The position numbers and the translations under genes are program-made. Shown here in pieces: positions 37,501 through 46,791 of a stretch of 64,000 nucleotides of DNA. The first letter of the stretch is position 1; each line of letters opens with the position of its first letter. Where the stretch lies: the NCBI GenBank assembly GCA_014529385.2, contig CM043963.1:150282107-150346106 (forward strand), in the 5' to 3' direction. Source of the DNA: Adiantum capillus-veneris. Taxonomy: Eukaryota > Streptophyta > Polypodiopsida > Polypodiales > Pteridaceae. Under the pieces are notes generated by a model, which worked only from the letters and a program-made list of their open reading frames with translations, searched no databases and was not told the origin of the DNA.

Positions 37501-37782
37501 ACTGTGCAAGTCTTCCCTTTCCAGGTACCTGCTGATGTCTTCTGACCTGCTATAATCTACCAATTCCTGTGGGATCATCGGTACATCCACCGCTTGCCCT
37601 TGAGGATCTCTGAAAGTCCCCTGGTAGATCTTTATTCCCTCTTTCTCCAATACTGCTTCCTGCACCCAAGTTTTGGTTGGCTTGAGGGTTTCTGCTGGAA
37701 TGTCAATTGGTTCCGCTTCTGCAATAGCATCTTTGATTGTCAGTCTTTTTCTCTTCATTGCCGATGACTTGGTGGAATCCAT
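34507..37782 (-). CDS. G1 ORF3: about 1091-residue coiled-coil protein with one in-frame TAG
   Basis: It starts at the ATG at 37782 (MDSTKSSAMKRKRLTIKD, basic start, NLS-like). Residues 1-270 form a globular-looking region (YLEREDLHSFFTSRPSG, YGDMKDPRATTLCRLYNQFL, HAIATTITWALK), comparable in layout to the conserved plant-transposon ORF domains of Athila-like elements. A TAG stands at 36970-36972. The same frame then continues: acidic Lys/Glu-rich region, a long heptad-rich coiled coil (about residues 570-780), and a 220-residue C-terminal domain (RRLLISIRLQGLD, YPAYLIYLVEAPNEIWEDA, FLPSFHMQTFEEAFY). No signal peptide or membrane segment is apparent, so an envelope role is not supported. A CAG-to-TAG change would explain the stop. 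Confidence 0.8.
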
Positions 37783-40568
37783 GGATCATGTAACTCCAAT
37801 TTCAGAAGTTAGCGTCTTTTTAGTATTGAAAGCCGAAATGAAGCTTTTAACTATCCAAATGACTTGAAAATTGAAACATGAGCTATTCAGGGCCTAAGGA
37901 TGCAAGGTAGGTGAAAAAATATGCAAAATGGGCTCAAAATCATGCTGGAGACATCATACGCGTATGATGTCTTTTGTGTCAAAATGACTTCATATTGGTT
38001 GTGCTTGTAGCTGATAGTGTATACATGATTATCATATGCTTGGATTTGAGTTTGGATCCCATTTGGTCAAGTTTTGGCCAATTTAGTCAAGTTCCGGCTC
38101 TTGGCAAAATTTTGAAAGGGAATTGGATTTTATGATCCAAATTGGATAAAACTTGGTGGTTCACTTTCAAATGGCATGTAGATCACTTCTGTTTGGTGGT
38201 TGAAGCCCTGAGGTGCCAAAATCACATAGTGAGACGTCATACGCGTATGATATCTTTTAGTGTATTTTTGGACCAAATTTCTCTATAAGCTTGGATTTGG
38301 CTTTAGATAGGCTTATTCAGTGGATTTATGAAGTTTGGATAGATTTTGGGCTAAAAATGGCTCTAGAGACATCATACGCGTATGATGTCTTTTTCATCAA
38401 TTTTGCATGGGATTGGTTCTGTGGACTCCCCATGTACTAGTGAAGGACTGTTCCTACTCAAATCTTGGTTTGGACTTGAGTATGTTGGATTTGGGCCAAA
38501 AATAGGCTTTAGGTGAAGGATTTTCCCTCAATTGGGCTAATGGGGTGATCCTCTTGACCAAATGGTTCCAATTTTCATATGTAGCATGTATTAGATATAT
38601 ATAATGGATGTATGATGACAAATGAGCAGTTTTGGCTCTGTAAGTGCAAATAGACATCATACGCATATGATGTCTTTTGTGTCAAAATGGTGCTTTTTGG
38701 TTCCAGATAGCTTGTAGATGTGTTTAACAACAATCCTACAAAGTTTCAATGAGTTGGAGTTATTTTGACAAAATTAGGACCAAAAATCAATTTTATGGCC
38801 TACTTTGCGTCTTTTTTGGTTTTCCTTGGGTTTTCTAACTCCAATTCTCATGATACTTGGTTCATAGGATGTGATTAACATGTGGAATGAGGCTATGCAC
38901 TCAAATGTTGAAATGGATGTGAAATTCATGCTGTGAGACATCATACGCGTATGATGTCTTTTCTTGAAATGTTGGTCTTTTTGTGCAAAGAATGCTTTGT
39001 GCTAGTGCCATAAGCCCTGCTAACTAGTTTTCAACTTAAAAAGTCATCAGTTTAGCTAAAAAGCCCCCTTATAGGCATTTCAGTCTCCGAAGTCGTCTTT
39101 TTGCCTTAGAGTTGAATTTCTTCAACTTTTCTTCTCGAGAGTTGCATTTCCAGCTCATTGGATATGTTGTGAAGCCATCTATTTGGTTGAACTTGACTTT
39201 GGCTCCCCGTTCTCCATCTTTCTCCTTTGGTTGCCCGAAAGCGTCTTTTTCACCATCGGTAAGTGAATCAGCTTTCTTTTGGGTTTTGATTGCAAACATA
39301 AGTCATCGATAGTTACTTGAAGCTGCTTGTGAAGTTTCATTTCATTCGGTCGTCAATTTCAGCCGTTATGCCAAAATGACGCTTTGTGTGTCCGCAGCCA
39401 AATCGGTTGTTCCGACCTACTTTTTGTGATTCAAACTTGGAGATATTCTATGGTTGCATTGTCCTTGATGTGGTTGAACTTCCTGTGAAGTTTCGTGTTG
39501 TTTCGATAACTTTTTCCTGTTTGCCTCTTGCAGGCTTTTTTGACCTAGGGTTTTTCCAGTCGTTCTTTCTCGAGCTTTGAGTGTTAGAAACCCATCTTCT
39601 ATACTAGGGTAACCCACCTATAAGTTCTTGCAAGGTTTGGTTAGGCGGTTGTGCCACTACCTAGCATTCTACCTCATTCCCCGTCTGCTCTTGTTCTTGG
39701 TTTTGGTCAGTTTTCGCAACAAAAGTTAATGATAAGCATCAAAAGCTTATGGCAACGAGTCTACCTCTCATGTCTGGTGTCCTCTGAGCTCTCGTGGAAG
39801 TCGTAGAAGGTCGTAGAAGATCTGTGCTCCTGTGGCTCTCTGCTCTTCTCCAAGAAGGTAATAGTGTGAATGAGCTTGAAAGTGATGTGAAAAATACTTA
39901 ACTTCGGACTTCCCGGTTCACTTGCCACCAAATTTGTCATGTGCTCCTATCTCGTTGTGAGATGTACTTTAGGATCTGAAATTTCCCAAATCGGACTCCG
40001 TTTGACCTGTTTTCTTAGAATTCCGTCCACTTGCCAAAATTCTGCCGTTTCGGACTTTCCGCAACTTTTTCAAAATTATACCCAATTTTTACCATGGGTT
40101 TCCCTTGTCATTAGGACCATCACCGTCTATTCTTTTCTTTTTTCCGATCTCATTTCACCTGATTTTTTTTATTTTTCTTTTACTTTTATTAAGAAAATCA
40201 TAAAAAATAAAGAAAAATAGCAAATTGAAGCCAAAAAATTCCAAACATACACAATAAATAGCTGGTAACCCTGTGTATATGAATATACACTTATTTGTGA
40301 TTTTTGGACTTGGATTACCACTTTTTTCCACTTTTTAGCTCCAAAAACACTCTTATTTAATGATATTTACACGTCTAGAGACCCAAATTCATCATTTGAT
40401 CTCTTCTTGTTGCAAAACAAGGTATATAAGGGCATAAATATTATCAATATCCACAATCAAACATAAAAATTGCAAAATCATGTAAGATACTGCCCTTGTA
40501 ATATAATTTTTCATTTTTCTTTGTTTTTGTCGCTTGTAGCTGCTTTGTAGCTCCTGTATACCTGTATA
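37783..40568 (-). other. G1 noncoding region upstream of ORF3, with tandem palindrome units
   Basis: About 2.8 kb with no convincing ORF. It holds five copies of the 22-bp palindrome with centres near 37960, 38243, 38378, 38663 and 38947 (spacings 283, 135, 285, 284). Unit bodies between them are strongly diverged, but share blocks with the gag leader. From 39000 to 40568 I see only T-rich, low-complexity sequence. Confidence 0.8.
37950..38958 (-). repeat. Cluster of five 22-bp palindromes upstream of ORF3
   Basis: Each copy is GACATCATACG followed by its reverse complement. Copies lie at 37950-37971 (perfect), 38233-38254 (two changes), 38368-38389 (perfect), 38653-38674 (one change) and 38937-38958 (perfect). 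The core ACGCGT matches the CGCG-box of plant CAMTA factors; this is only a motif match. Confidence 0.92.
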
Positions 40569-40594
40569 CCCCCCCCCCCCCCCCCCCCCCCCCC
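40569..40594 (+). repeat. C26 homopolymer (G26 on the G1 sense strand)
   Basis: Twenty-six consecutive C residues on the plus strand just after the tail ORF stop. The sense strand therefore has G26. It could form G-quadruplexes or act as an internal polypurine tract, or its length may be an assembly artefact. Confidence 0.95.
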
Positions 40595-40616
40595 TAGTCT
40601 GAGTCCTCCCGGACGA

Positions 40617-41006
40617 CTATGAAGTGTGTGTGGGCGAAGCATTGTAGTTGTTTTGGTCATAAGTTCCCAATGCAATTGTAGAGCGATGATACAACAGTCT
40701 TTCCAATAAAGCTGCTCTTTGTTTGATTGAAGGATTGGTGGTCGGGTTTTGGGTTGGTTTTGGCACTTCGGTAGTAGAATCAGTAGATGGATTCTTCTTT
40801 ACCTTGTTGTTCTTTTTCACAATCCAAATCTGCTTCCGCTTCGCTTGTGCTTGCCACAAACTCTTTGCGACCCAAACCTGCTTTGTTCTTTTTGTTGATT
40901 TCCTCGCCTTGAAATACCTAGGAGTTTTCGTGGATTGTACTGAAGGGAGTTCCTGTTTACAAATCCTTGGGATCCAAATTTGCTTGCTATAGCTTTGTGC
41001 CGTCAT
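40617..41006 (-). CDS. G1 Trp-rich basic tail ORF
   Basis: A 129-residue frame overlaps the end of the previous one, frame-shifted. It is rich in Lys, Gln and Trp, and repeats a short motif: KQIWIPR, KQVWVAK, KQIWIVK; the preceding frame has LVWRPK and QWQPK. This looks like a repetitive nucleic-acid- or protein-binding tail. It ends 22 bp before the G26 tract. Whether it is fused to the second protease or separate cannot be decided. Confidence 0.6.
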   Translation of the reverse strand: MTAQSYSKQIWIPRICKQELPSVQSTKTPRYFKARKSTKRTKQVWVAKSLWQAQAKRKQIWIVKKNNKVKKNPSTDSTTEVPKPTQNPTTNPSIKQRAALLERLLYHRSTIALGTYDQNNYNASPTHTS

Positions 41007-41595
41007 GCACTTCTTTGGAATCTAGATCTGTTTCACTGTCCTGATTGTCTGGAATCACTCTGTTGTCTGGTATTGAAGACTTGTTTTCCACCTTTGTGTT
41101 CTCTGGCACAACCTTTTTTGGTCTCCATACCAACTTTGACTCCGTTTTTTCCCAAGGTTGAGCTGTTATATTATTGCTTGTCTTCCTTATCCAATGTTGA
41201 GAGTTCCTCCTCGAAGAGCAATCCAGTTGTATAGAAACTTTTGGTTGCCATTGCTTCTTTTTTTTCTCTGGTTGTTGTTTACCTTTGTTCTTGGATTCTT
41301 CCTTTGGAGTTGGCTCTGCTCCTTTGGTGAACTTAACTGATTGACTTTCACCTTCGTATTTGATAAGCACTGATTTAGAACTCCAGTCAATCATTGCATT
41401 GTATTGCTTCTGCCATGGTTGTCCTAGCAATAATGGATGTTGTGTAGCTTGGTCTTCAACCACGTAAAACATATGAGGATACACATACTGGTTAATCTGT
41501 ATATGTAAAACTGTGCATCTGACAGTTTTGATTGAATTTTCAGAGTAACTCTTTAACTCTTGCTTGGCAGTTTGTAATTTAGTGTCATTTGTCAA
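40987..41595 (-). CDS. G1 second retropepsin, C-terminal half, and basic tail
   Basis: This frame completes the protease fold begun at 41650. It has a strand-rich segment (KTVRCTVLHIQINQYVYPHM), then HPLLLGQPWQKQYNAMIDW (about 41436-41385), equivalent to the ILGRPF block of retropepsins. A basic tail follows (KGKQQPEKKKKQWQPK, LVWRPKKVV). The shift from the integrase frame coincides with a tandem 7-bp duplication (GACAATT twice, about 41590-41606), so the two halves were probably one ORF recently. Such a domain downstream of integrase is not a standard gypsy feature. Confidence 0.8.
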   Translation of the reverse strand: MTNDTKLQTAKQELKSYSENSIKTVRCTVLHIQINQYVYPHMFYVVEDQATQHPLLLGQPWQKQYNAMIDWSSKSVLIKYEGESQSVKFTKGAEPTPKEESKNKGKQQPEKKKKQWQPKVSIQLDCSSRRNSQHWIRKTSNNITAQPWEKTESKLVWRPKKVVPENTKVENKSSIPDNRVIPDNQDSETDLDSKEVHDGTKL

Positions 41596-44500
41596 TTGTC
41601 AATTGTCTATACAAACTGAGTGAAAGTAGGTTAGTTTGAGCTCCTGAATCCAATAGTGCTCTGGCTTTGATTTGGTTGGTTCCTACTTTGCATTCAATGA
41701 TGGGTTCTTCTTTGTCATTATCCATTTCTGTTATACTGACTGCGTTTATTCGTATTGCTCCTTCATTGCACTGTTTCTGACGTAGTAGTCTTCTTTTCTC
41801 CATTCTTTCCTTCGCCTCGGCTTGCGCTTCCTCCACAATCTTTTTCTTTTTCTGGACACGCAGCTTTTCTTGATGTATTTTGAGAAGCATGTCTTGGGTT
41901 AGCGGCAAAAGATACTTTTTCACTCTGCATCCACTAATCCAATTGGGCATTTCTTCTCCGTCTAATGTAGCAAGCTTGACGGCTCCACTTGGTGATAGAT
42001 CTTTAATCACCAGAGGTCCCATCCCTCGCTTTTTAAGCTTCTTAGCATGTTGTTTCAGAGTGTAAACTAAGACATAGTCCCCAACCTTAAACTCTTTAGT
42101 CCGCACATGCTTATCAAAAAATTCCTTTTGTCGCCTTTTTTGAGCGTAGATAGAAGCTACTGCTTTTAGGCGAAGCTCGTCTAGCTTTTCCAGGTCATCT
42201 ATTCTATCAGAAAGCTCATGCCCTGTCCACTCTAGATCCTTAGCCACCCTTAAGGTTGAAATCAAGAATTCTATTGGTAAGATAGCATTTAGCCCAAAAA
42301 CCATGTTATATGGGGTCGTTCCTATTGATGTTTTATATGCTACCCTATATGCCCATAATGTTGAATGCAACTTCTGGTCCCAGTCAGTTCTCGACTCAGA
42401 TACAATCTTCGTAAGGACCGTGCATATGGTTTTGTTTGTTGCTTCAGCTTGTCCGTTTGCTTGTGGATGATACGGGGCTGATTTCCTATGGATTACCATG
42501 AATTCATCTAGAAGGATCTCTATCACTTCATTTATAAAATGTGTGCCTCGATCACTCACAATTTCTATTGGCAATCCATATCGTACAAAGACGTATTCAT
42601 ATAGAAATTGTGCCGTGGTCCTGGAATCTGCTTTTTGAGTTGCCTTTGCTTCGACCCACTTTGTTAGATAGTCTGTAGCCACAACGATGTATTGTGCATG
42701 AGTCTTATATGCAGGAGGTGAAATGGGTCCGACATAATCAATCCCCCATTTTGCAAAAGCTCTTGCCCCCATCATTGGTCTAAGCGGCATATCATCTCTT
42801 TTAAGTGGTACTTTGGTCCGCTGACAGTCATCACACCGTTTAACGTATTCCTCAGCGTCCATATTTAATGTTGGCCACCATATTCCTGCGGCTAAGACAA
42901 GTTTTGTTGTCTTATCACCTGAGAAATGGCCTCCACCTACTCCTCCATGAGCTTGCTCTAGGATTATCACATACTCAGACTCTGATGCGCAAATCCTAAG
43001 CTGGTTGTCTTTACCTCTCTTATAGAGTTGATCTCCTATTAAAGCGTAATCTCTAGCTTCTGTCTCTACAGATTTCTGACGAGCTTTTGATGTTCCTTCT
43101 GGGAAAGTTCTATTTGTGAGATATTCAACAATATACTGACTCCATTCCGGAGCGATCATTATCTGATATAATGTTGAATACTCTGCTGGCGGTTTTGATG
43201 AACATACAATACATACAGTGACATATTCATGTACGCTTTCTTTCATTCCTGGCCAATAGACTCCCAATTGTAACAAATTCCTATATGTGTTCCTTCTTGA
43301 ACAATGAAATGCACATTCCTGAACATGTGCTTCGCGCAGATATATATTATATTCCTCAGGATTGATGCATAGTCGTAAAACATGATCATTTCCCAATTGA
43401 TACAACCTTCCTGCAACCAATTGAAGATTCTTGGATTGCTGAATAGCAATATGTTTCTGGTTGTATTCTCTTCTATCAAACTCTCCTCCATAGGTTAATA
43501 GGCTAACGACATTTTGAGACCACTTCGGTATCATTTCTATGTTGAACAAGTACGCGTCTGGCATGTCGTCATCTACTCCTATAGGGTCTTCTCCATTCGT
43601 CAATCGTGAAAGATGATCAGCTCTAAGATTTGTTTTTCCTTTCTTTACTACTACCGTGAAGTCGAATTCCAGTAGGATAATGAACCATCTCACTATTCTC
43701 CCGGTATTGCATGGTTTATTCACTAGGTAGAGCAAGGCTTGGTGATCCGTAAAAAACACAAACTTGTTGGCTAGAAGATAATGCCGAAATTTCTTCACAA
43801 CATATATCATTCCTAATCCCTCTCGCTCTGTTGTGGTGTAATTCTTCTTTGCATTGTTGAGCTGTCGACTGGCGTAACAGATAGGAAAATCCATGTTTCC
43901 TTCTTCTGGCTGAGCCAGAATGCATCCTATTGCATATGCCGAAGCATCTATATGCACATGGAATATCTTCTCCCAATCTGGTGATTTCAAGACTGGAGCA
44001 GTAATGAGTGCCTCTTTCAATTTCTTGAATGATTCCTCACACTCCTCTGTCCATTCAAAGTTCACTATTAGCCTGTAAAGTGGTTGGCCTATTATAGCGT
44101 ACATGTAAATGAATCGTCTATAATATCCGCAATGTCCCATAAAGCTCTGTACTTGTTTCGCATTGGTTGGTCTAGGCATATCCACTATAACTTTTATCTT
44201 CTCTAAATCCGTGGATATTCCGTTTTGTGAGACAATATGTCCCAGAATTCTGCCTTGTCGGACCATAAACACACATTTCTCAGGATTGAGACAAATGCGA
44301 CATGTCCTACATTTCTCAAATACTTTTCTTAGGTGTTCTAGATGCTCATCTCTCAGAGGAGAATGTACACATAAGTCATCCATGTATATTTCTAGAAACA
44401 ACCTTAAGTATTCTTTGAAAGCATGCGTCATCAGCCTCTGAAAGGTTGCGGGAGCATTGGTTAGACCAAAAGGCATAACCCGATAAGCATAAATTCCCCA

Positions 44501-44956
44501 CTCCATTGCAAAAGCTGTTTTATGTTGATCTTCCGATGCTATGGCTGGCTGGTTATATCCTGAAAAACCATCAAGAAAGGAGTATGCTGTTTTCCTTGAT
44601 ACACGCTCTAGAACATGATCAATTATCGGCAGGGGATAATTGTCCCTGATTGTTGCAGCATTCACTTTCTTTAAGTTGACACACACTCGGAGTTTTCCGT
44701 TCTTCTTGGGTACCACCACAATCGGAGATACCCAATCGGTGTGTTCAATCTCGTATATGAATTCAGCTTCCATTAGCTTATCTATCTCTTCTTTGATTCG
44801 CTTAGCAAACGTATCATTATATGTGAATGGTCTCTGTCTGCTAGGCTTTGCGTCTTGTTTTAGTGGGATTGTGTGTTGGCATATTGATGGGTCAACTCCC
44901 TTTAAATCCTTATAAGACCATGCAAACACATCCCTGTACTCTCTGAGAACTCGCCT
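41585..44956 (-). CDS. pol: G1 RT, RNase H, integrase, and start of a second retropepsin
   Basis: Conserved sequence begins upstream of the first usable start codon (RVLREYRDVFAWS, about 44956). RT has VVPKKNGKLRVCV, MPFGLTNAPATFQR and YMDD (44376-44387). RNase H has HIDASAYAIG, TEREGL, TDHQAL and RADHLSRL. Two consecutive zinc-binding modules follow (CIVC, then CDDCQR). The integrase core has GIDYVGP, SDRGTHF and GQAEATNK with DD35E spacing. The C-terminal domain holds GDYVLV and MGPLVIKDLSPSG. After a Lys-rich helix the frame enters RALLDSGAQTNLLSLSLYRQL (Asp codon 41648-41650) and stops at a 7-bp duplication. All catalytic residues are present. Confidence 0.95.
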   Translation of the reverse strand, partial: RRVLREYRDVFAWSYKDLKGVDPSICQHTIPLKQDAKPSRQRPFTYNDTFAKRIKEEIDKLMEAEFIYEIEHTDWVSPIVVVPKKNGKLRVCVNLKKVNAATIRDNYPLPIIDHVLERVSRKTAYSFLDGFSGYNQPAIASEDQHKTAFAMEWGIYAYRVMPFGLTNAPATFQRLMTHAFKEYLRLFLEIYMDDLCVHSPLRDEHLEHLRKVFEKCRTCRICLNPEKCVFMVRQGRILGHIVSQNGISTDLEKIKVIVDMPRPTNAKQVQSFMGHCGYYRRFIYMYAIIGQPLYRLIVNFEWTEECEESFKKLKEALITAPVLKSPDWEKIFHVHIDASAYAIGCILAQPEEGNMDFPICYASRQLNNAKKNYTTTEREGLGMIYVVKKFRHYLLANKFVFFTDHQALLYLVNKPCNTGRIVRWFIILLEFDFTVVVKKGKTNLRADHLSRLTNGEDPIGVDDDMPDAYLFNIEMIPKWSQNVVSLLTYGGEFDRREYNQKHIAIQQSKNLQLVAGRLYQLGNDHVLRLCINPEEYNIYLREAHVQECAFHCSRRNTYRNLLQLGVYWPGMKESVHEYVTVCIVCSSKPPAEYSTLYQIMIAPEWSQYIVEYLTNRTFPEGTSKARQKSVETEARDYALIGDQLYKRGKDNQLRICASESEYVIILEQAHGGVGGGHFSGDKTTKLVLAAGIWWPTLNMDAEEYVKRCDDCQRTKVPLKRDDMPLRPMMGARAFAKWGIDYVGPISPPAYKTHAQYIVVATDYLTKWVEAKATQKADSRTTAQFLYEYVFVRYGLPIEIVSDRGTHFINEVIEILLDEFMVIHRKSAPYHPQANGQAEATNKTICTVLTKIVSESRTDWDQKLHSTLWAYRVAYKTSIGTTPYNMVFGLNAILPIEFLISTLRVAKDLEWTGHELSDRIDDLEKLDELRLKAVASIYAQKRRQKEFFDKHVRTKEFKVGDYVLVYTLKQHAKKLKKRGMGPLVIKDLSPSGAVKLATLDGEEMPNWISGCRVKKYLLPLTQDMLLKIHQEKLRVQKKKKIVEEAQAEAKERMEKRRLLRQKQCNEGAIRINAVSITEMDNDKEEPIIECKVGTNQIKARALLDSGAQTNLLSLSLYRQLTIDK

Positions 44957-46767
44957 GGAGACAAATCTGTGGCTATGTACACCGGTCTAGGTGTCTCACC
45001 TGGAGCTGCTAAATCAACTTTTTTTGCATCCTCCGGTCCGTCATAAGATTCGTTCTCCCTTCTCTCTCGAATAGGTTGGGTTAATACCACCTTCCTATCC
45101 TCTATTGTGAATTTCCTGTAGTGAGAGGGAACATCCATGTTTTCCTTGATTTTGGCATTTTCGTCCTCTCCACTCTCAATTTCTGTCGTCCAAACTTCTT
45201 TCAGAGTTTTCTTGAGCTCTCTGTACTTGTTTCTACGTTCTAACTTGGACTCCGTGTGTTCTCTGTTGCGCTTGTTCTTTTCTGATTTTTCTGTTTCAGT
45301 TTTCGTTTCATTCCTTTGAACTTGATTTCTTGAGCTTCTTTTGTCTTTTCGTAAGCTCTTTTGCTCATTGCCTCTCATTCTTCCAGAAATCTTGTCCTTA
45401 ACACAATCTTCCGCCTTTACTAGCATTAGGAATTGATTTTTTCCTCTTATTCTAGGCATCGGATCGGTTCTAACCCCCTTTGTTTTTCTCTTTGCTCTAT
45501 AGCGTTTCTGGCGTTGTTTAGTTTGGTTCGGAAAATCATAAAATCGGACATCCGTTATAGTTTCTTCGTTTCCGCTTGAATTGTCCGTTGACTCGTTGTC
45601 TGCTTCATTTCCCCACTCTGGATGATCGGGAATGTCGTGAAACACCTCTTCTTCATCTTCCTTTTCCAGTGTATCGTTCTTTTCAGTTTCTTTTTTGAGT
45701 ATAGTTCTTAGCATGAAGTACGGAACCACGTCGTACCCATCCTTGTCGCAAAATTTCGTTGTGGGACCATCCGGAATTGCACAAACATCTAGGGTTGCTA
45801 GAATGTGTGTCCATTCTAATGGTTCAAGCGTGTCCTTTGGAAAGGGTTCTACTATATAAGTTTCGTCTTCGATAGCCCTTTCTAAAACATATTCTTCTCG
45901 CCTCAGACTTCCACATTTCGAGGCTCCACACATCCATAACTCCTTGGGCTTACCTAACCAAGCTGGAAATTCAGATCCCGCCAAAGTAGCTGAATCAAAC
46001 TCCTCTACCGGTGTTCGGTTCACATCTTTGTAGCTATGGTCTCTCAGGTTCACACGTGTAGTGGTTTCCATATTTCTCAGGTATATGTGATCGTAGCCCC
46101 AATCCTGGACCATTTTCAACTGTCTCATGAATGGTCTTCCTAGTATGATATCATAGTTATTCTCCTTGCCAAAATCGACAATAGCAAAAGTATGTTCGTA
46201 TTCAATGCCGCAAGAAGTTACTACGACTTTCTCTAATAACCCCATAGGTTTCTCCATGTGTCCATCTGCTAATTGGAGTTTCAACCTAGTCTTCCTTATT
46301 GCTGGTTTCCCCCATTTTTTCCAGATTTCTTTTGTAGCAATGGCTACCCCAGCTCCGCTGTCTAGTATTGCCATCGTGTTCACTCCTTGGAATTCAACTG
46401 GTAAGGTTGTATTCCCCTCTTCACCTTCGCAATACTCTCCGACCTTGTTTAAGGGTACAGGCTTAGCGTTCTTTTGTGGTTTGCTCAGCTCTTGTATACT
46501 CTCTTGCAGTCTCGATGTTGGGTCTTTTATCCCAAATTTCTCCAAGCATTTTCCTACAATGGTCCACATATGTGGTCTTAGCCTCAAAAGCTCAGCTAGA
46601 GTGATAGTGCATGTCACTGGTGTTGACAAGATCTCTATCAGTCCTTTCGAGTCCATGACTTTTTCTGATGAGATTCTTCGTGAGGGAAGTGCTCTAATCT
46701 CGGATTTTGCTTCATACTCTCCTAAGTATGAAGGTAAGGTATTCAGTGAATGAGGTTTGCTCTCCAT
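44902..46767 (-). CDS. G1 protease ORF (first retropepsin) with long basic linker
   Basis: It starts at the ATG at 46767 (MESKPHSLNTLPSYLGEYEA). The retropepsin domain spans about residues 120-230: catalytic ILDSGAGVAIATKEIW (Asp136, codon at 46360-46362) and IILGRPFMRQL about 70 residues later. From about residue 400 to 560 there is an unusually long Arg/Lys/Glu-rich stretch (KRYRAKRKTKG, NKRNREHTESKLERR). The C-terminus overlaps the RT ORF in the -1 frame at about 44985-44902. I see no canonical slippery heptamer in the overlap, so a mutation is as likely as programmed frameshifting. Confidence 0.9.
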   Translation of the reverse strand: MESKPHSLNTLPSYLGEYEAKSEIRALPSRRISSEKVMDSKGLIEILSTPVTCTITLAELLRLRPHMWTIVGKCLEKFGIKDPTSRLQESIQELSKPQKNAKPVPLNKVGEYCEGEEGNTTLPVEFQGVNTMAILDSGAGVAIATKEIWKKWGKPAIRKTRLKLQLADGHMEKPMGLLEKVVVTSCGIEYEHTFAIVDFGKENNYDIILGRPFMRQLKMVQDWGYDHIYLRNMETTTRVNLRDHSYKDVNRTPVEEFDSATLAGSEFPAWLGKPKELWMCGASKCGSLRREEYVLERAIEDETYIVEPFPKDTLEPLEWTHILATLDVCAIPDGPTTKFCDKDGYDVVPYFMLRTILKKETEKNDTLEKEDEEEVFHDIPDHPEWGNEADNESTDNSSGNEETITDVRFYDFPNQTKQRQKRYRAKRKTKGVRTDPMPRIRGKNQFLMLVKAEDCVKDKISGRMRGNEQKSLRKDKRSSRNQVQRNETKTETEKSEKNKRNREHTESKLERRNKYRELKKTLKEVWTTEIESGEDENAKIKENMDVPSHYRKFTIEDRKVVLTQPIRERRENESYDGPEDAKKVDLAAPGETPRPVYIATDLSPGEFSESTGMCLHGLIRI

Positions 46768-46791
46768 TGTTCTAACAGAGCCCCCATCTCC

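Noticed and set aside
37950-38958. CRISPR-like array
   Set aside because: The repeats are perfect palindromes at about 135 and 284 bp spacing inside a plant retrotransposon. There is no uniform short spacer and no cas gene.
40569-40594. Telomeric or centromeric repeat
   Set aside because: It is a homopolymer, not a telomere-type heptamer, and lies inside a retrotransposon.
46166-46753. Plus-strand ORF of 195 codons in G1 (also 48623-49015)
   Set aside because: Antisense shadows of the protease and gag frames; no motif of their own.
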